Part shown: positions 55,801-64,000 of the stretch, piece by piece
Position numbering within the stretch: the first letter of the stretch is position 1
How the letters are laid out: each line of letters opens with the position of its first letter
Assembly: GCA_001792895.1 (NCBI GenBank)
Contig: MARA01000001.1
Coordinates: forward strand, 1,240,001 to 1,304,000
Direction of reading: 5' to 3'
From: Lentinus brumalis
Taxonomy: Eukaryota; Basidiomycota; Agaricomycetes; Polyporales; Polyporaceae
Length of the DNA: 64,000 bases
Program-made: the position numbers and the translations under genes
Notes under the pieces: model-generated
Told to the model about the DNA's origin: nothing
Database searches by the model: none
Seen by the model: only the letters and a program-made list of their open reading frames with translations

Positions 55801-56639
55801 AAGCATGTGAGCATATGGCTTATACACTGTGTCAAGCGAGGTGGCCGCCGGGGGCAGAGTTGGCTGGGGCACCGTCAACTGTACAGGCGGCCGTTGCGCA
55901 TGGGCCTGTGAGATCCTGGGACGGACGGTGGGCGAACTTCGAGATGAGGATCCAGGCATGGTCGTGTGGTTCTTCAGCGGGGAACGGCGGAGAGCACGAG
56001 TCTCCGGGGATGCATCCTTCCACGACACGGAGGAAGCGACAGCGGCCTTGGGCGAGCTGCGTGATTTGAACTCTTCGTACCGTCGCTTGAGAGGATCCAG
56101 AGGTCTTGCGCGACGCTGAATCCCCATCCGATATACAGCATCGGCTTCCTGCCGCCTGCATACAGTATTCAGCACGGGTCATGGCGCGATAAGATGTAGC
56201 ACCCCTCGGAATTGGTAGTGTAGTGTAGGAGTGTGGAGGGTTGGGCGCAAACAATTTGTTTCGTGACTCACCTCTTGCCTCTCTCAAGTGCATCCGCAAA
56301 CTCCCAGTACGTCTGTGCGTATATCCTGCCGATCTTCTTCTGCATGAGGAATGTGTATATCACCGTGGGATCCTCTACATGGCTTGCGTAGAGCAGCCAC
56401 AGCTTCAGGTATCGCAAGTCGCTCTTGTATGCGTCGTCGTCGACAAAATGTCGTGTCGCCTCCTCCAACAGCTCGAGCAGACCAGACTGGGCGAGATGGG
56501 TCCCGTAGCTGTCCACGGTCCATTTGATGAACGAGTCGTAGGCCGCGAGTGGGTCGGCGTCCTCCGTGAGCGCAGTCGCGAGTTCCGCTCTGTATTTATC
56601 GCGTTTATTGGCGAGCTTGCTAGCAAGGTTAGAATCCAT
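52878..56639 (-). CDS. BUB1: MadBub-type spindle checkpoint kinase BUB1
   Basis: Four exons: 56639-56272, 56155-55366, 55310-55246 and 55196-52878 (about 1180 aa). It monitors kinetochore attachment. The N-terminal Bub1/Mad3 TPR region has YDSFIKWTVDSYGTHLAQSGLLELLE, LRYLKLWLLYASHVEDP and YAQTYWEFADALERG. Next come Cdc20/APC-type linear motifs: four [F/I]xPFxD copies, two followed by ENA, plus RENK and GEN variants of KEN. A Glu/Pro-rich linker precedes the C-terminal kinase: LGEGGFGAVFEA, HGDMKIDN (BUB1-specific catalytic loop), LIDFGRTID and EPWTFQTDYFGLAGIIY. The kinase looks intact. Having both Mad3-type motifs and a kinase in one protein is the ancestral MadBub form seen in some basidiomycetes. 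Exon 2 loses frame near 55630-55675, and one extra base restores it. Confidence 0.92.
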
Positions 56640-56890
56640 AGGTCTTGAGGACAGGGGAGGGTGAGCTCGTCGTGGGCGACAGAGTCGCGGTAAGGTGAAC
56701 CACAGCGCGTGGCTGTCGCGCTGAACGCGTCGGTCACATGACTGCGACACGGTCGACGGCGCCGACCTGCGCGGACGCGCTCAGAGTCGGCGAACAGAGG
56801 CAATATTACACCATAATAACATCGAATACTACGGTAGAAGATACAGACAACATGCACGATACAGTCAGGTCGGACAAACCCTTGCTAGCA

Positions 56891-58727
56891 TCACCTGCGC
56901 CCACTGAGCCTCGAACGGGCCGAAGACTGGAATTTTGAAGTCTCGCGTCGAAGTCGTCTGCACACTGAGTTAGAATAACGCATGATAGTCGTGAAGAGTA
57001 GACATACCGGCTTGCACGTTCCCTCTCCAACTCCCTCCGCTCCACCTCCTCTGCTGTCAGCACCTCGAACCGCGTCCGGAACTCCTCCGCCTCCGCCCAG
57101 TCTCGCCACACACTCCGCAGCGGCTTCGGTCCACGACCATCCTTCGGGGCGCGCCCCCACCCCAGACCAAGGCCCGTCTTGTCCTTCATCAGACTCTGTC
57201 CGCTTTTGTCCCGGGGGCGGTCCGCAGATGCTTCATCTGCGACGTCGCGTGTCTCGCCACCGATGACTCCCCACTCGATAGCATCGCGCTTGTGCTTGAC
57301 CAATTCCTCGTGAATTGCATGTGCGATGAGAGGTGCGGCCTCGCCCGTGAGTCCTAGCTCGGTGCACAGCTTGATGGAGAATTCTTCGGGCGTGAGCGGG
57401 GACAGAAGATCCCACTCGATGTGATCAAGTAGATGGTGGGTTGCAATTTGTACATCAATCTGGTCAACACCGTCAGGAAATAGTAGACATAGGCCAAGAG
57501 GAACACTCACGCTCAGAATGACACGACATTCATTGAGTTCCTCGCCAGCGTTCTCATCTTCCTTCTCGGGCCATTCGGCGTCGGGCCCAAGGTACATGGA
57601 TGCCACGCCCTCATGCTCCTCAATCTGCGCACGTATTTGGTTGGCAACAATCTCGGCATATGGCTGCAGAGAAAGATCCAGGTCGAGGCAGAATGTTCGC
57701 GCGAACGTCTCCGGCGTGATGAGCGCCTCGTTAACGTTCCACACGAAACAGTCGCGTATCCTCTGCGTATCTGTCTCGAATTCGACGCGTATAGGAATGA
57801 GAGCAGTCGGCTTCTCAGCCTGTGATTGCAGAGCCGCCTCCGAACTGCAGAGTAAAGAGTCTGAGCAAAGCGTCCTGTGGACCAGGGTGGCTCTCACTCA
57901 CTAGTATGCTAGCTTCGTCTCCGGTACAACCTTCGCGGTAATGAACCTTGACGGCGGCACCTGTCCCAAGTAACTCTGATCCAACTCCGTCTTCTGTGGC
58001 TGGGCCTGTACGGCGGGAGCTGGCGTTGAATATCCACTCCCTGTTCCCGCATGGAATACGGAACTCCCCACTGGCGCACGACTTGACAGCCGTGCAGTGC
58101 GTACAGCCTGACGCGTTCCGCCGCTTGCGACAAAGTCCGAGTCGTCTGAATCAATCGCACCTGCGTCTGGGAACTCGTCTCCTGAACCGGGGTCGGCGTA
58201 ATTGACCACGCCGCCACGACGCGATGTGCGCGTTGCCACAGCTGCCGCCGATGATGGCGCCAGGATGGGCTGCATCAGCAGAGTGGTTCCAGTGCGCAGG
58301 CGCGAAGCATATGTGGAGATGCGAGCTTGCGGCGTGGTGGGAAGTGGTTGGCGGATAGCATGGGGATTGGTATGCATGTTCGTTTGCGACTGAGGATGCA
58401 CAGCGGCCTGCGGTTGTGTGGGGGGTAATGAAAGCTGGCGAGAGGGAGTAGAGGGAGTCTGTGGCTGGGGTGCAGGTGCAAGGTTACTGCCGCGAACTGG
58501 ACGTGTACCCTTCCGTGAGGGGTTTATCCGGCCGTTCGTGGGTGAAGGTGTTGCAGTATCAGACCAATGGCGGATATTGTTGTAATAGGCTATACCACGT
58601 CAACTGGGGCTTCAAGTAAAAAAGCAGCAGTCTTACCAGAATGGGTGGCCTGCGGAGGTGCGGGCGCGATGGGCTGCTGTCCGCGGAGAAAAGTCGACGG
58701 CCCTGCGGCCGCGTTTGTCTCAGACAT
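56891..58727 (-). CDS. SNF5/SFH1/INI1-family chromatin remodelling subunit
   Basis: Five exons: 58727-58637, 58589-57902, 57844-57511, 57459-57008 and 56957-56891, giving 543 aa. A Pro/Gln-rich N-terminus (MSETNAAAGPSTFLRGQQPI) is followed by an acidic Ser patch (DSDDSDFVASGG). The SNF5 domain has two imperfect repeats. Repeat 1: LIPIRVEFETDTQRIRDCFVWN...ALITPETFARTFCLDLDL. Repeat 2: IDVQIATHHLLDHIEWDLLSPLTPEEFSIKLC. Both end in a helical stretch (VANQIRAQIEEHE and IAHAIHEELVKHK). It is a core subunit of SWI/SNF or RSC; which of the two (Snf5 or Sfh1) cannot be decided by eye, although the length leans to Sfh1-like. The gene is in tandem with BUB1 (251 bp between SNF5 stop and BUB1 start) and divergent from the gene at 58968. 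Confidence 0.9.
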
Positions 58728-58967
58728 TGACTTTTCTTGTTTGCAGCGACGTTTTGTGAAGTCGAGAAAAACCTCCCGGGATACACAGGGCAAAGCGAGT
58801 GCTTGCGCGGAGGATGGTGGAGGTCACCGGTCAGCGGTGAGCTCAAAGTCGCGCGAACTTTGGCGCCTGCGACGCGTCGAACAGCGAGATCCCCGGCGCC
58901 TCTTGTCGCTGCTCCTCCGCTCTCTCCGGACACATCCTGCTCGACCCGCTGCTCAGTGCTCTGCACG
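58728..58967. promoter_or_regulatory. Bidirectional promoter, SNF5-family gene / unknown gene
   Basis: 240 bp separate the two divergent starts. No TATA box is evident. Confidence 0.5.
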
Positions 58968-59873
58968 ATGTCTCCAGTGTCGAAACCTCATCGCGACATC
59001 AAAGTCAATGTTCCGCGACACAACTCGCAGCGGATAGGACCCCTGATGACGGCCTCTGTCGAGGCCATTGCTCGCGAAGAACGGGTTCGCGTAGATGTCA
59101 GCCAGACGGCACTCGAGCCGAGTAGTGCCCTTGCGCAAGCTATCGTACGTGATGTGCACATATACTCGCGAGTATTTGATGGTTATAACAAGCGGCTACG
59201 CATGTAGGAGAGCGCATCAGATTGGAACTCGTTACTCATGACCGCTCGCGCAGAACGAGGGCCACAGTGGGATGTCGGAACACAACAGTGCGTATCCTCT
59301 ATCTATCTCCCCTCCAACCAGTTGCAGACTGGCTCCTATAGGTTCTTCGTCGACGAATACTCCGACTTGTATTATGACCCTACCCCGCTGCGGAATCACC
59401 TGAAAGACCAGCAGAACGACTCCCACGAACCTTCCTCCTCCCACATCTCTCAGCGACACCAAGCAGATGCAGTCAACACCCCACGAATGACACGTACCAA
59501 CTCTATCCCTCCAGGTGGAATGACCCCGTCCATGTCCCAGGCGCAGCTCTACGGTACACCGCAGGCTATGGCATCGCCTCGCCACTTCCCCGGCGGCAAC
59601 CAAGGCATGGGCGGTCCCTATGGCGGCATGTCAGGCATTCCACCCGCGCAGTTCTATGGCTCCGCTGGTGGTGACGGGATGCCAATATCCCCAATGCAGC
59701 GCGGCCCGCCACCTGGGATGGGCATGAACCCAGGAATGGGTATGGCGCCAGGGATGGGCATGAACCCTGCCATGGGTATGGGTCTGCCTCCAGATGGGTC
59801 GATGTCTCCTGAGATCCGACGGCGTGTGACCCGTGGTATGAGCATGGATGAGTTTGGAGGCATGCATGGTTGA
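58968..59873 (+). CDS. Unknown conserved-looking protein with a Met/Pro/Gly-rich tail
   Basis: Three exons: 58968-59144, 59208-59287 and 59342-59873, giving 262 aa. I do not recognise the family. The first 110 residues look like a folded helical region: GPLMTASVEAIAREERVRVD, EPSSALAQAI|ESASDWNSLLMTARAERGPQW and FFVDEYSDLYYDPTPLRNHL. The rest is low complexity, with TPRMTRTNSIPPGG (a possible phosphosite cluster) and repeats of GMGMNP and GMGMAP at about 59715-59790. The end is RRRVTRGMSMDEFGG. Splicing was chosen so that the phases agree (first intron phase 0, second phase 2). The first intron's acceptor follows GCATGTAG. The tail suggests a nuclear or condensate-forming protein; no function is assigned. 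Confidence 0.65.
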
Positions 59874-61222
59874 GGGTACGCCGATTTTGCCTTGTTGATA
59901 TTCTATCTGGGAATGTATTGACAGCGACAGCCTCGCGCTCTCTGCTGGTGTATTTTCGATATCACTCCGATCGCCTGAAGAGCCTATGCGGAGGTCCAGG
60001 CCGACCCGTCCACCCTCCATTTGGGCTGATGTGCTTCGCAAGTTGTGCCCTAGGTCGTTCGACCTCAGGGTTGCTCTGGCTTTGAAGTGAAGGTCCCCCT
60101 GCATCATCATCTACTTTTCTTGAGCTTCCTTATGCCTTCATCCTGGCAAGTTCCGAGTCCCGTTTCCAAGAGAGAAACTGCGCGCCGTCGCACTCTCTCA
60201 CCGATTCCTAGACGCGGAGCCTTTCTCTTCCAGGTGATCTCATTCTAGCTTCGCTGTCTCTCTCGCAATGAAATCCGTCGGTTCAGGATACTCAATTGCT
60301 CGTGGCTCACATATTTCCGGCGCCGCAAGATCGTCGCGCCACTCACCGGCTCAGAACCCGAGCTTGTTTCCCTGTAGCCGAACTCTCAGCGCACAATATC
60401 AGATGGTTGTAGCCTTAGGTCATGTTCTACGACGGAAGAACTGCAAGGCGCTGGCTTCCCAGGCGAGTATCTTCCTCGCCTTCCTTTGCAGCATTTCCTT
60501 TCAGCGTTTGCAGGGTGTCGGGGAATGCATGGCAAGGACGTGCTCATGTGATGCCCCTCAAATTATCGTCTCCTCAGATGTCCTGCGATCACCACGTATA
60601 AAGCTACTTGACCGTGGCCCCACAGATCGTACGGACATGATGAGAGTACATACACTGTCCACCTCCCGATCGACAGCATTGCAAGATGGTTATCTCCGGT
60701 ACCGCACTAGACTGTTTCGACCCCTCGGGCCTCGACTGTACGATATGCATCGGATACTCCCCTGCGGCCCTGCGGGTATCCTGTAGGCCAAGTACTCTGG
60801 ATGCGAAGTTTCCCCGGAGCGGCATGACCTTCTGAACGCTATATCCCATCAGATGCGCCCTCCTGCTCGCCCTCACACCCCGGCCTTTTTCCGCGCTCCC
60901 GACTGCCCTTCTCCAACTCTTCTAGCAACGAGTGAGTAATAGGCTGCGCTGCCCAGTGACAAGGCGCGTGCCTGGTCGGCTACCCCACATAACCCCAGAT
61001 ATTCTCCAGATCCCGGGGGAAGTAGCGTGGAAGTGGAAGCAGGCAAAAGCCGTGGCAGCGGACGTGGTGACCGTGAATCCCACCAAGAGAGCACTCCACG
61101 TAAGTATATAGTATGCGCTGCCTCCGCACCCGGGCACGCGATGTCCCCTCCCCCTCCCCATCGCCCTCCACCCGCTCTCTTTGAGGCTCTGGGCCGTCAC
61201 GCGCTTCCCCCTCTGCGTGAGG
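59874..61222. other. Intergenic region upstream of the sugar transporter
   Basis: 1.35 kb. The frame 60268-60786 has no domain and unlikely composition. A TATATAG box at 61105-61111 serves the transporter. Nothing else was recognised. Confidence 0.45.
61105..61111 (+). promoter_or_regulatory. TATA box of the sugar transporter gene
   Basis: TATATAG about 115 bp before the ATG at 61223. It argues against the longer open frame that starts at 61027. Confidence 0.5.
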
Positions 61223-63861
61223 ATGACACCACCAGAATGGACTATAGTCGACTTTATCCACCACGGTCCTTGGTGGAGGAATCGTAGTACGTGAACCTCG
61301 GCATATCGCTTTGCGTGACGCGTCCTGACGCGTTGAATATTCAGGCATCCGTGTCCTGAACCTCCTGCTGGTGCTCCCTTTGTTGACCGCTTCTATCAAT
61401 GGCTTGGATTCCTCTCTGGTCAACGGTACGTTCTCTCATGCCTCCGTAGTGCGATCGACCGCTTATGCTCTTTGCGAGTCAGGGCTGCAGATACTACCCG
61501 CTTGGAAGAGCTACTTCCATGATCCTAGCGGAAAGACACTGGGTGCGCAGCCGCTCCTCTGACGCGATGCCGTTCTCCCCGACTCAACTCCCCCTGCACA
61601 GGCCTCATTAGTGCCGCACAGGTTATCGGCTCCATTGTCGTAAGTCTGCATGCGTCTGTGCCCACTCTAACAACTCACGACCATGTGTTCGCGCTACAGG
61701 GCCTGCCCTTCACGCCGTACTCGTCAGATAATCTCGGCCGACGACCAACTCTGCTCATTGGAGCTATGGTCATGCTCGCCGGCGTCGCCATGCAGAGCGC
61801 AGCGACAAGTATCGGGATGTTCATAGGAGCACGCGGTCTCAGTACGTCATACCGCGCTATTCTGATCTCTGCCACTGCCTGACTTCGAAACCTTGCTCGG
61901 GATAGTCGGCTTCGGACTCACATTCGCGCTCAACGCGGCTCCCCTGCTCATCACCGAGCTAGCCTATCCGACGCTGGTGCGGGATTCTTGCACTCCGTCC
62001 GTGTGCTGCGGTGTCCTCATAATGAACTTCTCCAGCGTGGTAAGATGACCTCGATGTACAATGCCTCGTGGTACCTTGGAAGCATCGTCTGTAAGTCATT
62101 TAACACCTCGCTGCGCAGAAGTCAGCTGATCACTTTGCGGACTCTAAGCGGCATGGACGTGCTTCGGTGCCTACCAAGGCGCAGGTCACTCACCTTGGTC
62201 GTGGCGAGTCCCAACACTCGTGCAGGCTCTCGGTCCTTTCTTGCAAATCTTCTTTATCTGGTGCGTGACCATGGCCGTGCGCGAATAACGCGGAGCGCCG
62301 CTAACCTCCGCTCAGGTTCGTTCCGGAATCGCCGCGATTCCTGGTGGCGAAAGGACGGGTGCGTTCTCCCTCCGCATGTCCTCGGAGCTCGCTGCACATG
62401 CATGTACCTGACCGGATGACCACAGGAGTCCAAAGCGGCCAAAGTGCTGGCCCAATACCACTCGCTGACCGGAGATGAGCGCGACCCACTCATCGTGTTC
62501 GAGATGGCCCAGATCCGCCATGCGCTGAAGATAGAGAAGGAAGCGGCGCAGAAGACATCGTTCACCACCCTCTTCTCTACACCTGGGAACAGGAAGCGCA
62601 TGACGATCATCATCGCTCTCGCCATATTCTCGCAATGGAGGTGCGTACTACGCTTTCGAACCCATGTTCCATGGGTTGATCCTCCGGTAGCGGTAATGGT
62701 CTGGTCTCGTACTATATCAATCTGGTTCTGGAAGGTGTTGGCATCTCAGATGCGGGAACCAAGGCGGCCATCAACGGCGCGCTGCAGGTAAGCTCGTTTC
62801 TCCAGTCCCATACAGACTCGCTGGCTGACTATCATATGTAGGTATGGAACCTCATAGCGGCCATGTCAGGCGCTTTATTGGTCGACAAACTCGGCCGAAG
62901 GACACTCTTTATAATCTCCAATGTGGGCATGCTGATCGGTGCGTTTTTGTTTTACCACCGCGCAGTCTAAGCCGTATGAACTCCTTCGTAGACTTTGGAG
63001 CATGGACCCTGACTACCGCTCTTTTCAACACTTTGGATAATGCCGCCGCAGCGAAAGGTAGCGTGATTCCCTCCACGTGCTTGCGTTGCTGAGTGACTGA
63101 CTCGTCTTCTAGCGACGATACCGTTCATTTTCTTGTTCTACTTCTTCTATGACATCGCCTACACCCCCATGCTCATTGCATATACTCTGGAGATCTTGCC
63201 GTTCAGCATTCGTGCTAAAGGATTTGCCGTCATGGTATGTCCTACTTCCTCCATGTACAGGACCGTCCACTTAACCACCCACGCTTCAGAACCTCGTAGT
63301 ATCCCTCACCCTAGCGTTCAACCAGTTTGTGAACCCCTGGGCGTTAGATGCTCTAGGTTGGAAATATGTGAGCTTCCTGAATCTGACCTCCTTCCGTCGC
63401 AATGACTGACTCATTTCCTCACAGTACCTCGTATACCTGGGGTGGCTCATCATCGAACTCGTTTTCGTCGTGACGTATGTGATCGAGACCAAAGGTCACT
63501 TGTTTCTCTTCTTTCCAATAGCGAACTGCGACTGACTGCCTTTCGGCTCGCAGGGCGGACACTGGAAGAGACCGCAGCGTTGTTTGATGGCGAGCAGCAA
63601 CCACAGGTGCTCATGCAAACCGGTGGCGAAGCCGCGAACCTGTCGATGAACATCGTGGCACGTGGACCCGGAATCTATATCGAGCAGGAGAAGAGCACGG
63701 TGACGGACGTCGTCGAGCTGCGTACCTCTGGCTCAAGCCACTCGCCGCGGCGTATCAGCGACCGCACGATGAGCCAGACACAGAGTATGAGTATGAGTAG
63801 GTACGAGGAGGACGAACTGTCCGAGCATTCACAGAGTCGGATGATATGTGAGGCTGTATGA
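61223..63861 (+). CDS. MFS sugar transporter, lactose-permease-like
   Basis: Seventeen exons: 61223-61286, 61345-61425, 61483-61542, 61602-61639, 61700-61841, 61906-61976, 62036-62090, 62149-62260, 62316-62358, 62426-62640, 62691-62787, 62842-62938, 62992-63057, 63113-63234, 63290-63367, 63425-63494 and 63554-63861. They give 572 aa with intact frame. It should import a sugar or oligosaccharide by proton symport across the plasma membrane. Family blocks: LLLVLPLLTASINGLDSSLV (TM1), DNLGRRPTLLIGA (loop 2-3), ITELAYPTLRGKMTSMYNASW, WFVPESPRFLVAKGR (PESPR signature), DKLGRRTLFIISN, LEILPFSIRAKGFAVM and VIETKGRTLEET (end of TM12). The start MTPPEWTIVDFIHHGPWWRNRS is short but reaches TM1 directly. 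The exon 8 acceptor is AAG. The C-terminal tail is Ser-rich. Substrate unproven. Confidence 0.92.
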
Positions 63862-64000
63862 GCCGCACTGTTTCTCAGGAGCTTCGCTCTTTCGTGCCAT
63901 GTTGTGCTACACATACTCATCAGTCTTGCGTGTCAAACACCTTAATCACGACGATACCTGTCACGACTTTCCTTGTGTATTGGGTCCCTTCTATTCTCAT

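Noticed and set aside
52878..56639. Two separate genes, MAD3 and BUB1
   Set aside because: Splicing plus one base joins the TPR part to the kinase with matching phases, and there is no promoter-sized gap between them.
60268..60786. 172-residue open frame upstream of the transporter
   Set aside because: No recognisable motif; Ser/Arg/Cys-rich and not flanked by plausible introns.

Overview
The window is a gene-dense stretch of a filamentous basidiomycete genome, most likely an Agaricomycete (mushroom or wood-rot type). The evidence is two FunK1-type kinases, which are typical of Agaricomycetes; genes split by many 47-70 nt introns (GTRNGT...YAG); and a QDE-1/Rdp1-like silencing RdRP, a FLC-style secreted GPI protein and a Rom2-like RhoGEF in their usual basidiomycete forms. 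There are no operons, no prokaryotic signals, and no rRNA, tRNA, CRISPR or transposon that I can support. Gene models were built by splicing in frame by eye; nearly all give a coding length divisible by three.

Layout. 1-5140: two tandem FunK1 kinases on the minus strand, the first running off the left edge. 5991-9063: a Ran1/Pat1-like Ser/Thr kinase and a monoacylglycerol-lipase-like hydrolase (both minus). 9415-11858: carnitine O-acetyltransferase (plus). 12011-14790: a UPF1/NAM7-like SF1 helicase with an RNase-H-like N-terminus (minus). 15694-17348: Tim14/Pam18 and EFM4 (plus). 17386-23693: SGD1/NOM1 (minus) head-to-head with SART1/Snu66 (plus). 23857-26990: RNase H2 subunit A and a GPI-anchored Ser/Thr-rich secreted protein (minus). 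27798-33867: RNA-dependent RNA polymerase and a TDP2-like phosphodiesterase (minus). 34805-39857: SQT1-like WD40 protein and a secreted beta-propeller (plus), separated by a 2 kb gene-poor gap. 40263-43864: Rho1 GEF (minus). 44885-52101: an unknown basidiomycete protein and ataxin-2/Pbp1 (plus). 52878-58727: MadBub-type BUB1 and a SNF5/SFH1 subunit (minus). 58968-63861: an unknown Met/Pro/Gly-rich protein and an MFS sugar transporter (plus).

Functionally this is mostly housekeeping: ribosome and translation (SGD1, SQT1, EFM4, Pbp1), splicing (SART1), genome maintenance (RNase H2A, TDP2-like), the spindle checkpoint (BUB1), chromatin (SNF5), mitochondria and peroxisome (Tim14, carnitine acetyltransferase), cell-wall signalling (RhoGEF) and RNA silencing (RdRP). 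The clearest oddities are a 2-nt microexon in the GPI-protein gene, a row of FxPFxD motifs in BUB1, an apparently missing catalytic Asp in the lipase, and a recurring pattern in which otherwise good genes lose frame and are restored by exactly one extra base. Several of those breaks lie at G/C homopolymers, which points to assembly deletions. I did not find a convincing undescribed multi-gene system.
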